Part shown: positions 1 to 5,333 of the stretch, piece after piece
Layout of the letters: every line of letters begins with the position of its first letter
Position numbering within the stretch: the stretch's first letter is position 1
DNA from: Candidatus Mesolinea sp. UBA5823
GTDB taxonomy: Bacteria > Chloroflexota > Anaerolineae > Anaerolineales > Anaerolineaceae
Assembly: GCA_002417685.1 (NCBI GenBank)
Contig: DICP01000006.1
Location: forward strand, 19,629-33,930
Reading direction: 5' to 3'
DNA length: 14,302 bases
The notes under the pieces: model-generated
What the model was told of the DNA's origin: nothing
What the model saw: the letters and a program-made list of their open reading frames with translations, nothing else
Database searches by the model: none
Made by a program: the position numbers and the translations under genes

Positions 1-462
1 TACTTGGGTTGGCTTGGCGGGTATTTCCTTTCTCTGGCTGCGCTGCCCAAGGGCAATAGGTGGGTGATGGTTACACTCGCGCTGGTATGGATGGCGGACC
101 TGGGCGGGTATATTTTTGGCACAAAGTGGGGCAAGCATAAGATGAGCCTGCGCTTGAGCCCCCGCAAAACCTGGGAGGGCTACCTTGGCGGGGTAATTTT
201 CGGGGTCGCTAGCGGGATGCTGCTGAGCTTAGCGCTGCAGCCGGTGCTGCCGGAGTTAGCCCTCTGGGAAGGGGCGGTGATGGGGTTGGTTTTGGCGCTG
301 GTTACACCCTTTGGGGATTTGTTTATCAGCATGCTCAAGCGCGCGGCTGGCGTGAAGGATAGCGGCACGCTCATCCCCGGGCATGGCGGCATCTTGGACC
401 GCGCCGACACCTGGCTGTGGGCAATGATGTTAGGCTATTACTTGGTGCTGGCTTTTGCCTGA
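1..462 (+). CDS. cdsA: Phosphatidate cytidylyltransferase (CDP-diglyceride synthase), C-terminal part
   Basis: Partial: the reading frame is open at base 1 and about 153 residues are visible. CdsA is an integral membrane enzyme that condenses CTP with phosphatidic acid to CDP-diacylglycerol, the precursor of the phospholipids. The visible part shows the SPRKTWEG segment and, near the C-terminus, the family signature: a KR pair, then KDSG, then PGHGGILDRAD, which carries the acidic metal-binding residues expected in this family. Between them are several hydrophobic membrane segments, including one around LVWMADLGGYIFG and one around GLVLALVTPFGDLFI. The gene ends with TGA at 460-462, and a hairpin terminator follows at once, so it is the last gene of its transcript. 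The signature makes the family assignment very safe; the start and N-terminal half lie outside the window. Confidence 0.95.
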   Translation, partial: YLGWLGGYFLSLAALPKGNRWVMVTLALVWMADLGGYIFGTKWGKHKMSLRLSPRKTWEGYLGGVIFGVASGMLLSLALQPVLPELALWEGAVMGLVLALVTPFGDLFISMLKRAAGVKDSGTLIPGHGGILDRADTWLWAMMLGYYLVLAFA

Positions 463-475
463 GGTTTGATATATC

Positions 476-503
476 AAGACCCCTGCTTTGGGGTTTTATT
501 AAT
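476..503 (+). terminator. Intrinsic terminator of cdsA
   Basis: Stem AAGACCCC (476-483) pairs with GGGGTTTT (490-497) across the loop TGCTTT, with one G-U pair, and is followed by an A/T-rich tail. It starts 13 nt after the cdsA stop and lies in the 57-bp gap between the two convergent genes cdsA and pgm. On the minus strand the hairpin is not followed by a T run, so it should act mainly on cdsA transcripts. A 12-bp perfect palindrome, TTGATATATCAA (466-477), abuts it and shares two bases with the left arm. Confidence 0.8.
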
Positions 504-519
504 TTTCTCCTAGGTATTT

Positions 520-2163
520 TCATCCAGCCAGGGCAGCGTCCACAATCTCGCGCGCTTCAGCTTGGATACGCTCTAAGTGCTCGGCGCTGCGTAGACTTTC
601 CGCATAAATTTTATAGATATCCTCGGTACCGGAGGGACGCGCAGCAAACCAGCCATACTCAGTGCTCACCTTCAGCCCTCCGATGGGTGCGCCGTTACCC
701 GGAGCTGTGGTCAGTTTAGCAGTGATAGGGTCGCCGGCTAACGTGGTGGCTGTGACCATCTCGGGTGAAAGGTTAGCCAGGATGGCTTTCTCGCGCGTGC
801 CGCTGGGGGCATCCATGCGGCTGTACCAAGTGCGGCCAAGTTCACTTTCGAGCGCCTGGAAATGCTCGCCAGGGTCTTTGCCCGTGACCGCCAAAATCTC
901 GGCCGCCAAAAGGTCCAGGATGATGCCATCTTTATCCGTCGTCCAGACCTTGCCATTCTTGCGCAAGTAAGAAGCGCCGGCGCTCTCCTCCCCGCCAAAG
1001 CCCAAGGTGCCCGCCAACAAGCCGGGCACAAACCATTTAAACCCGACCGGCACTTCATAAAGCGGGCGCCCGATTTTCTGCGCCACTTTATCGATGAGCA
1101 CGCTGGAGACCAGGGTTTTACCTACCTGGGCGGTAGCGGGCCACTCCGGCCGATGCTGGAAAATGTAGAAAATTGCCACAGCCAAGTAATGGTTTGGGTC
1201 CATCAAGCCCATACTGCGCGTAACGATGCCATGACGGTCGTAATCGACGTCGTTGCCAAAGGCGATGTCGAATTTATCCTTCATCGCAACCAGGTTTGCC
1301 ATGGCATAGGGGCTAGAGCAATCCATGCGGATCTTGCCATCGTGATCGAGGGGCATGAAGGAGAAGGTGGGGTCGATGCGCTTGTTGACGGCCTCTAAGT
1401 TGAGGTGATAGCGCTCTGCCATTGGCTCCCAATAAGCTAAGCCCGAGCCGCCCAACGGATCCACGCCGATGTGGATGCCAGAAGCGGCAATGGCTTGCAG
1501 ATCCACCACGTTCTCCAGGTCGGAAACATAGGGGGTGATTAAGTCGATGGCATGCGTAGTCTCAACTTTGAGGGCTTTCTCGAAGGGCAAGCGCTTGACC
1601 GCATTTAAGCCGTCGCGGATGATAGCGTTGGCGCGGTTTTGGATCCACTTGGTGGTATCGGTATCGGCTGGGCCGCCGTTAGGCGGGTTATATTTGAAGC
1701 CACCGTCCTCGGGCGGGTTGTGTGAAGGTGAAATCACCACACCGTCAGCTCGTGTGCCAGGGTGGGCAGCGTTATAGGTGAGAATGGCATGCGAGATGAC
1801 GGGGGTAGGTGTGTAGCGCATGCCGGCGTGGATCATCAGCTCAACGCCATTGCCGGCAAAGACTTCCAGCGCGGTGTAGAGCGCCGGCTCCGAGAGGGCA
1901 TGCGTATCCATGCCCATGAAGAGCGGTCCCGTAATGCCGGCTGCCTTACGATATTCAGCGATGGCTTGGCTTATCGCCAGGACGTGATCCTCATTGAAGC
2001 TGCCGGTGAGAGAGGAACCGCGGTGCCCAGAGGTGCCAAAAACCACCGCATGGGCTGGGTTTTGGGGGTCGGGATGTAGGGTGTAATAGGCAGAAACAAG
2101 GCGTGGGATATTGACCAAAACCTCCAGGGGAGCAGGTTTACCGGCTAAGGGATGTGTGGGCAT
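520..2163 (-). CDS. pgm: Phosphoglucomutase, alpha-D-glucose-phosphate specific
   Basis: Interconverts glucose 1-phosphate and glucose 6-phosphate in the cytosol, linking glycolysis with glycogen and sugar-nucleotide synthesis. The 547 residues match the size of E. coli Pgm (about 546), and all motifs of the alpha-phosphohexomutase fold are seen. The N-terminal FGTSGHRGSS lies near residues 42-51. The phosphoserine loop SPSHNPPEDGG has the catalytic Ser near residue 147. The metal-binding GNDVDYDR has Asp305, 307 and 309. The sugar-binding GGEES is near 390-394, and the phosphate-binding ARPSGTEDIYKIY is near 508-520. The ATG at 2163 is preceded by AAGGAG with a 5-nt spacer (2169-2174), which supports this start. 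It is transcribed toward cdsA and ends 57 bp from it. No partner gene for glycogen metabolism is beside it. A possible promoter is at 2228-2236, and a structured element lies farther upstream. The assignment is firm; no key residue is missing. Confidence 0.97.
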   Translation of the reverse strand: MPTHPLAGKPAPLEVLVNIPRLVSAYYTLHPDPQNPAHAVVFGTSGHRGSSLTGSFNEDHVLAISQAIAEYRKAAGITGPLFMGMDTHALSEPALYTALEVFAGNGVELMIHAGMRYTPTPVISHAILTYNAAHPGTRADGVVISPSHNPPEDGGFKYNPPNGGPADTDTTKWIQNRANAIIRDGLNAVKRLPFEKALKVETTHAIDLITPYVSDLENVVDLQAIAASGIHIGVDPLGGSGLAYWEPMAERYHLNLEAVNKRIDPTFSFMPLDHDGKIRMDCSSPYAMANLVAMKDKFDIAFGNDVDYDRHGIVTRSMGLMDPNHYLAVAIFYIFQHRPEWPATAQVGKTLVSSVLIDKVAQKIGRPLYEVPVGFKWFVPGLLAGTLGFGGEESAGASYLRKNGKVWTTDKDGIILDLLAAEILAVTGKDPGEHFQALESELGRTWYSRMDAPSGTREKAILANLSPEMVTATTLAGDPITAKLTTAPGNGAPIGGLKVSTEYGWFAARPSGTEDIYKIYAESLRSAEHLERIQAEAREIVDAALAG

Positions 2164-2227
2164 AGGTTCTCCTTTTTGGGCAAAGTGAGGGAGGATTTCT
2201 CCTAAAATTAACCCTCAAACTGCAGAA

Positions 2228-2236
2228 ATTCTATCA
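2228..2236 (-). promoter_or_regulatory. Possible extended -10 promoter of pgm
   Basis: The minus strand reads TGATAGAAT, an extended -10 form (TGN plus a hexamer close to TATAAT), about 65 bp upstream of the pgm start. No good -35 hexamer is seen at 16-18 bp; the best nearby run is TTGCTGGCAC at a poor distance. This is a weak call from sequence alone. Confidence 0.3.
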
Positions 2237-2289
2237 TAGACGGCGGGTGGTTTTATGTGCCAGCAATTCTAAATCGGATAAAAGTTAAC

Positions 2290-2311
2290 TGATGGGCGGC
2301 CATCAATTTTT
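2290..2311. terminator. Small hairpin with T-rich flank, terminator-like
   Basis: TGATGG (2290-2295) and CCATCA (2300-2305) form a 6-bp stem with a GCGG loop. On the plus strand ATTTTT follows directly. On the minus strand GTTAACTTTT follows. In minus orientation it lies 26 nt after the structured element at 2332-2441 and could end a short RNA from there. The stem is short, so this may be chance. Confidence 0.3.
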
Positions 2312-2331
2312 GTGTTCATGGAATGACAATT

Positions 2332-2441
2332 TGTGATAATCAATGTTGGAAATGAGGGAGACCTACGGTCAAATTCACTCACTGGTCCTTACAGGAGGCT
2401 CTGCACTGAGGACACCAGCGAGAACATAAAAGATTATCACA
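2332..2441 (-). ncRNA. Candidate structured RNA (or palindromic mobile remnant) between the SIMPL gene and pgm
   Basis: Perfect 10-bp arms TGTGATAATC (2332-2341) and GATTATCACA (2432-2441) enclose the element. Inside, ATGTT (2343-2347) pairs with AACAT (2423-2427). Within that, CTCGCUGGU pairs with ACCAGUGAG (2414-2422 with 2378-2386), then CCU with AGG, then UGCAG with CUGUA around the loop AGCCUC. A second small hairpin is GACC-GUA-GGUC (2360-2370). Read on the minus strand, two imperfect positions become G-U pairs; on the plus strand they are A-C mismatches. This favours a minus-strand RNA of about 110 nt with a three-way junction. It lies about 170 nt upstream of pgm, so it could be a leader element or a free-standing small RNA. 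I do not recognise a known RNA family. A MITE-like palindrome is the alternative, but I see no target-site duplication. Confidence 0.4.
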
Positions 2442-2463
2442 GCCAGTTGCCAATTTAAATGGT

Positions 2464-2493
2464 GCAGCCTGAAAGTAGTTGCTTTCAGGCTGC
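2464..2493. terminator. Perfect 12-bp hairpin downstream of the SIMPL gene
   Basis: GCAGCCTGAAAG (2464-2475) and CTTTCAGGCTGC (2482-2493) are perfect inverted repeats with a 6-nt loop. It lies about 50 nt after the SIMPL-gene stop in transcription order. Neither strand has a clear T run after the stem (the minus strand continues ACCATTTAAATTGG). It could be a terminator without a U tract or a 3'-end stabilising stem. Confidence 0.5.
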
Positions 2494-2506
2494 TAAAGGA
2501 GGCTCG

Positions 2507-2528
2507 TTCTGGTTGCTTCTAACCAGAA
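2507..2528. terminator. Second hairpin directly behind the SIMPL gene
   Basis: TTCTGGTT (2507-2514) pairs with AACCAGAA (2521-2528) around a 6-nt loop. It is the first hairpin met by a transcript leaving the SIMPL gene (stop at 2544-2546), followed by the stronger 12-bp hairpin at 2464-2493. No T tract follows on the minus strand. The two hairpins in tandem suggest a 3' end in this stretch, but the mechanism is not clear. Confidence 0.4.
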
Positions 2529-2543
2529 AGGACTGAGGGTGGA

Positions 2544-3272
2544 TTACTCGATGGCGTAATTAAGCGTGGCGGTGTAGCTCACCACAATCTGACCAGCGGA
2601 AACGGGTACGGAGGTGTCGACACGGCTGGTGCCCCCGCCCATACCATAGCCAAAGTATGGCTGGTTGTACGTCGGCGTGCTGACGTCAATTGAAAGAATT
2701 TGCCCAAGCGTAACACCAGCTACCTCTGCCACAGATTGGGCTTTAGCTTCGGCGTCCTTGATAGCTAACTCGCGGGCTTGCGCCAGCACGGTCTCTTTAT
2801 CGGCGATATCGAAGCTGATTCCGTAGATGTTATTGGCGCCAGCGCTAATGGCGGTATCCAGCATTTTGCCCAAGTTGGCTAAATCGCGCACAGTAACGTA
2901 GACGGTGTTGTCTACCACGTAACTGGTGCCCACTGGCTGGCCCATGTTATCGTAACGCGTTTGTGGATAAACATTAAAGTTAGCTGTCTGAATATCTTTC
3001 TCTTCGATGCCTTCGGCTTTCAATGCCTCGGTCAGCTCTGCAGCTTGGGTGTTGTTGGCTTCCAGAGCGCTGGTTACGTCCTCGGCTTCGCTGTGCACGC
3101 CGATGTTGATATAGGCAATATCGGGAACTACAGCCACTTCTCCCGACCCACTTACGCGGATGTAGCGCTCTGAGGTGGGGGATACGCCTTGGGCTTCTAT
3201 CTGCCCGCAGGCTGAAAGCAGTACTGCACCTATCAGCAGGGTCCCAATGATAAATATAGTTTTCTTATTCAT
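2544..3272 (-). CDS. SIMPL-domain (DUF541) lipoprotein
   Basis: A 242-residue secreted protein. The N-terminus is MNKK, then a hydrophobic stretch ending in a lipobox, LSAC, with Cys at residue 22. It should therefore be processed by signal peptidase II and anchored to the outside of the cytoplasmic membrane. The rest matches the SIMPL/DUF541 family: a start such as IRVSGSGEVAVVPDIAYI, a long middle with EEKDIQTANFNVYPQ, the segment ISFDIADKE, the helix rich in AKDAEAKAQ-type residues, and a C-terminal beta strand VSYTATLNYAIE. The family is widespread and its biochemical role is poorly defined; links to stress tolerance have been reported. The ATG at 3272 has AAGGAGA (3279-3285) with a 6-nt spacer, so the start is well supported. 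It is a single-gene unit, divergent from nurA. Confidence 0.9.
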   Translation of the reverse strand: MNKKTIFIIGTLLIGAVLLSACGQIEAQGVSPTSERYIRVSGSGEVAVVPDIAYINIGVHSEAEDVTSALEANNTQAAELTEALKAEGIEEKDIQTANFNVYPQTRYDNMGQPVGTSYVVDNTVYVTVRDLANLGKMLDTAISAGANNIYGISFDIADKETVLAQARELAIKDAEAKAQSVAEVAGVTLGQILSIDVSTPTYNQPYFGYGMGGGTSRVDTSVPVSAGQIVVSYTATLNYAIE

Positions 3273-3295
3273 GGTAAATCTCCTTGATACCTTTG

Positions 3296-3324
3296 TTTAT
3301 ACCATAACGCTACATGTGCAATAA
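3296..3324 (-). promoter_or_regulatory. Probable promoter of the SIMPL lipoprotein gene
   Basis: On the minus strand TGGTATAAA gives an extended -10 (TATAAA at 3296-3301), with TTATTG at 3319-3324 as a -35 candidate at 17-bp spacing. Transcription would start close to 3290, leaving a leader of roughly 20 nt that contains the AAGGAGA ribosome-binding site. The -35 region overlaps the first of two TGTGCAAT repeats (3315-3322). Confidence 0.5.
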
Positions 3325-3342
3325 ATGTTCCCATTGTGCAAT
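3315..3342. repeat. TGTGCAAT direct repeat, possible operator
   Basis: TGTGCAAT occurs at 3315-3322 and 3335-3342, a 20-bp period (about two helical turns). The second copy sits inside an interrupted palindrome, CATTGTGCAATG (3332-3343). The first overlaps the -35 region of the SIMPL-gene promoter candidate, so a regulator bound there could block that promoter. A related core, GATTGCAATC, lies at 3453-3462 in the same spacer. No regulator gene is next to it. Confidence 0.35.
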
Positions 3343-3444
3343 GAAGAATAGTTCTATAGAAAAAATCAACCTATGGCTAAAACTATATCCGGAATGAAAT
3401 GGGGGAAAACAATCCAGAAAAATCATAAAGAGGAATTGGTTGAG

Positions 3445-3474
3445 GGTAACGTGATTGCAATCTGTATCGTTACC
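3445..3474. promoter_or_regulatory. Nested inverted repeat upstream of the nurA operon
   Basis: GGTAACG (3445-3451) and CGTTACC (3468-3474) are perfect 7-bp arms. They enclose a second, perfect 10-bp palindrome, GATTGCAATC (3453-3462). The element ends about 30 bp before the -10 box of the nurA operon, a usual place for an activator or repressor site. It could also form a small stem in RNA, but no T run follows. Confidence 0.4.
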
Positions 3475-3506
3475 TAAAATGTCGGGCAAACCCAGTGCGC
3501 ATTGGT

Positions 3507-3512
3507 TATAAT
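3507..3512 (+). promoter_or_regulatory. -10 box of the nurA-HAS-herA-sbcC operon
   Basis: A perfect TATAAT lies 39 bp before the nurA ATG. At 17-bp spacing the -35 position reads GGGCAA, which is poor, so the promoter may need an activator; the nested inverted repeat just upstream is a candidate site. It is the best -10 match in the divergent spacer on this strand. Confidence 0.5.
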
Positions 3513-3551
3513 TACCTGCGGGGTTCAGTTCACAACCTCTCATAAGGGATC

Positions 3552-4709
3552 ATGCCAGTTAATTATCATCAAATTGAAAGCCGTTTACCCGAGTATGGCA
3601 AGCGCATGAAGGAATTCGAGACTACGCTGCCGCAAGCCGAGCAAGCTCTCTGGGAACAATTCACCCGCCTGGATGAAGACGTCGCCGCGCTGCGTGCTAA
3701 AATCGAAAAAGCAGAAGCACAGCTGCGCCGCTTGTATTGCGCCAAGCCGGTCTCTGAACCATTGCTGACACATAAAGCCGCACCGCTGCCTCCTGCGGGG
3801 TATACGCTCATCGCAGCAGACGGTTCGCAAATTGTGCCTAACCGCCATCGCCCCGTCCAGTTTGGAGTCATCAATGTGGGCTTGATTCAGGCGCGTTTGG
3901 GCAGCGGCACAGCCCCAGAAGTCAGCATCCAGAGCACTTTGCTCGATCCTGAGGAGCTCCTCAACCCTGAAGGCAACCTGATTGGGGAGGATGAGGTCGC
4001 CCTCTATCGCGATTTTGCTGAGCGGCGGGCACTACTAGAGGCAGCTCTTGCGGCTCAAGCGCCTGTGATTGCGCTCACGGACGGGCTTTTGGATATTTAT
4101 CAGCAATATTCTGCCCCGCAGCTTAACTTCCAGGCAGAGATGCGTAAGATCCACCAACAATTAGAAGCGCGCGCCGTCATTAGCGCTGGCTACGTCGACA
4201 AGCCCGGTGCAGAAATGCTCAGCCGGATGCTCGACCTGTTGCACACACCGGAGATGGACTTGATCGCTTACGATGACCAAAAACGCAGCCTGCGCGGCAT
4301 TAGCGATGCGCGCTTGCTGGCTAAGCTACTCACTGTGCCTGGAGAGCGCTCAGCGGTGTTCGAGACCGTAAGCAAAGGTGCTGCCCAAACGAGCCTGAAG
4401 GTGCACTTCTTCTATATTAATATCAGCTTGGGCAGTATGCCTTACTTGGCTCGGGTGGAATTCCCAGCATGGCTCAGTGCCCAGCCAGAGCTTGTGGACC
4501 TGTTGCATGCGGTCATATTCCAGGAAGTGCAGGTGTTGGATCGGCACCCCTACCCTTACTTGCTGCACCGCGCGCACGAGTTAGCGGTAATAACCGTGCA
4601 GGAACACGAACAAGTGGAAGCTATGCTTTTGCAAGAATATGCACGCCAGGGCTTACACGCCGGCTTGCATTCGAATAAGGATGCCAACAAACAATTGCTA
4701 AAATTCTGA
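3552..4709 (+). CDS. nurA: NurA-domain 5'-3' nuclease, HerA partner
   Basis: A 385-residue NurA-family protein. NurA is a Mn-dependent nuclease with an RNase H-like fold that works in complex with the HerA translocase on DNA ends during double-strand break repair. The N-terminal ~65 residues are helical and probably coiled coil (many E, A, R, L). The core begins with IAADGSQIVPNRH, where Asp90 of the DGS motif fits the first catalytic acid. IALTDGLLDIY supplies a second (Asp177). GYVDKP near 213-218 and YLARVEFPAW are further family blocks. The ATG at 3552 follows AAGGG (3544-3548) at a short 3-nt spacing; no better start is seen. The next gene starts 8 nt after its stop, with the ribosome-binding site GAGGG overlapping the stop. 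The presence of herA two genes on makes the assignment strong. Confidence 0.88.
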   Translation: MPVNYHQIESRLPEYGKRMKEFETTLPQAEQALWEQFTRLDEDVAALRAKIEKAEAQLRRLYCAKPVSEPLLTHKAAPLPPAGYTLIAADGSQIVPNRHRPVQFGVINVGLIQARLGSGTAPEVSIQSTLLDPEELLNPEGNLIGEDEVALYRDFAERRALLEAALAAQAPVIALTDGLLDIYQQYSAPQLNFQAEMRKIHQQLEARAVISAGYVDKPGAEMLSRMLDLLHTPEMDLIAYDDQKRSLRGISDARLLAKLLTVPGERSAVFETVSKGAAQTSLKVHFFYINISLGSMPYLARVEFPAWLSAQPELVDLLHAVIFQEVQVLDRHPYPYLLHRAHELAVITVQEHEQVEAMLLQEYARQGLHAGLHSNKDANKQLLKF

Positions 4710-4717
4710 GGGACGAG

Positions 4718-5326
4718 ATGAGCGAAGAAACAAAGATTCCCATCGGGAAACTACTGCGGGCAGATAACCGCCAATTTGTGGCTGGCTGCCGTGTCAAAGA
4801 GCTAGAAACGCCTGCTTTGGGGGCACTGTGTAAGGTAAAGCTGGACGACGGCAGCGAGATTTTTGGACTGATTACCAATATTCAAATTAATGATGATGGC
4901 TTGGTCAAACAGCTGGTTTCCGGGCTGAGCATTCCCAGTGAATACACAGCAGATAACCGTTACAACCGCAACCTGCCAGTGGAGATTTATGTTTTGGCGG
5001 TGGGCTTTCAGCGTGCTGGCAGGCTCTACCACCGCCTACCGCCGCGCCCGCCGCTCAGCCTGGATGCGCTTTATCTGTGCGATGATGCGGAGCTGGTGCG
5101 CTTCACGAACAGCGGAGGTTATGGTTACTTCCGCCACATCCTGCGGCTGGAAGATCAACCGGTTGAAGAGCTGCTGGTGGCACACTTAGCCCAAGCCCGC
5201 GCTGCCAACGAGCTGCAAGGCAAGCCTGATTGGTATGGCGGTGCTTGTCAAGAGTTAATTACCTTGTTGCGCGATGACTACCCGCGCTTAATGAATGTGC
5301 TCAACGCCTTAGCGGAATTAGAGTGA
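4718..5326 (+). CDS. HAS-barrel-like protein of the herA-nurA operon
   Basis: A 202-residue protein without a nuclease or ATPase motif, set between nurA and herA. Residues ~5-60 (IPIGKLLRADNRQF, then VKLDDGSEIFGLITNIQI) resemble the HAS barrel, the small beta-barrel found at the N-terminus of HerA. The herA product next door has a similar run (WRFYGLVTDLQLG). Residues ~110-140 (PPLSLDALYLCDDAELVRF) also line up with the HerA linker PSHHALVRLADAEDIAQIF. The protein therefore looks like the HerA N-terminal region without its ATPase, followed by a helical C-terminal ~60 residues. By position it probably binds HerA or NurA as an adaptor; this is inference. The ATG at 4718 is preceded by GAGGGACGAG, overlapping the nurA stop. 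The herA ATG follows after 7 nt, with GAGGGAG overlapping this gene's own stop, so translation is probably coupled. Confidence 0.7.
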   Translation: MSEETKIPIGKLLRADNRQFVAGCRVKELETPALGALCKVKLDDGSEIFGLITNIQINDDGLVKQLVSGLSIPSEYTADNRYNRNLPVEIYVLAVGFQRAGRLYHRLPPRPPLSLDALYLCDDAELVRFTNSGGYGYFRHILRLEDQPVEELLVAHLAQARAANELQGKPDWYGGACQELITLLRDDYPRLMNVLNALAELE

Positions 5327-5333
5327 GGGAGCC

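Noticed and set aside
862..1398. 178-residue plus-strand open frame opposite pgm
   Set aside because: It lies wholly antisense to pgm, which has every family motif. No ribosome-binding site or recognisable domain is seen in it.
2332..2441. A recognised riboswitch (purine, SAM, TPP, glycine, c-di-GMP) in the pgm leader
   Set aside because: None of the conserved core sequences that I can recall for these classes is present. Only the stem layout is riboswitch-like.
2494..2506. TAAAGGAGGCTCG, a Shine-Dalgarno-like run on the plus strand
   Set aside because: The nearest ATG downstream on this strand gives only a two-codon frame before a stop, and the run lies between two hairpins. No gene is supported.
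3310..3543. 77-residue minus-strand open frame in the divergent spacer
   Set aside because: It has no ribosome-binding site and no recognisable domain. It covers the promoter-like boxes, and the composition is that of AT-rich spacer.
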